Below, in pieces: positions 6,364-6,376 of a stretch of 6,376 nucleotides of DNA (the stretch's first letter is position 1; every line of letters begins with the position of its first letter). Source of the DNA: an uncultured Clostridia bacterium. GTDB taxonomy: Bacteria > Bacillota > Clostridia > Christensenellales > Aristaeellaceae. Location: the NCBI GenBank assembly GCA_944363005.1, contig CALVTV010000171.1:1-6376 (forward strand), read 5' to 3'. The notes beneath the pieces were generated by a model. That model made no database searches. It was not told the origin of the DNA and was given only the letters and a program-made list of their open reading frames with translations. The position numbers and the translations under genes are program-made.

Positions 6364-6376
6364 AGCAAAAACAGGC

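Noticed and set aside
1..6376. Search for CRISPR repeats, tRNA or rRNA, transposon ends and phage or defence genes
   Set aside because: No direct-repeat array, cloverleaf-like sequence, transposase motif or terminal inverted repeats were seen. All long frames are accounted for by the sugar locus or its antisense shadows.

Overview
The window holds one carbohydrate-utilisation locus: a minus-strand operon for a CUT1-type ABC sugar importer plus a heparinase II/III-family polysaccharide lyase, and a divergent plus-strand LacI-family regulator. The coding DNA is GC-rich and the regulatory DNA AT-rich. Strong AGGAGG-type ribosome-binding sites, sigma-A-like promoters and the importer architecture suggest a fairly high-GC Firmicute of the Clostridia. 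A gut or rumen lineage near the Christensenellales is a guess from the general look of the signal peptide and proteins, not from a marker gene.

Layout, right to left. The lacI-type gene (5314-6363, +) has its promoter at about 5237-5265. The divergent region 4998-5313 carries a near-consensus promoter (TTGACT-17 bp-TATAAT) firing leftward into the operon. It also holds two 14-base operator-like sites (5036-5049 and 5215-5228) that match at 13 of 14 positions when one is reversed and that bracket the operon promoter. The operon then runs on the minus strand: substrate-binding protein (4997-3753), a 93-base gap with a GC-rich hairpin and short U tract, MalF-type permease (3659-2715), 15-base gap, MalG-type permease (2699-1842), 19-base gap, and a GTG-started heparinase II/III-family protein (from 1822, running off the left edge after 607 codons). 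A possible further gene may start in the last 12 bases.

Working model (inference): the binding protein captures an oligosaccharide, probably derived from a uronate-containing polysaccharide. The two permeases import it, using an ATPase encoded elsewhere. The lyase has no visible signal peptide, so it would cleave the sugar in the cytoplasm. The LacI-type protein would sense the sugar or a breakdown product and control both divergent promoters through the paired operators.

This is a recognisable kind of locus, not a new system. The points most worth a second look are the operator pair and its spacing, the binding protein without a lipoprotein cysteine, the active-site variation and unknown substrate of the cytoplasmic lyase, and the hairpin after the binding-protein gene.
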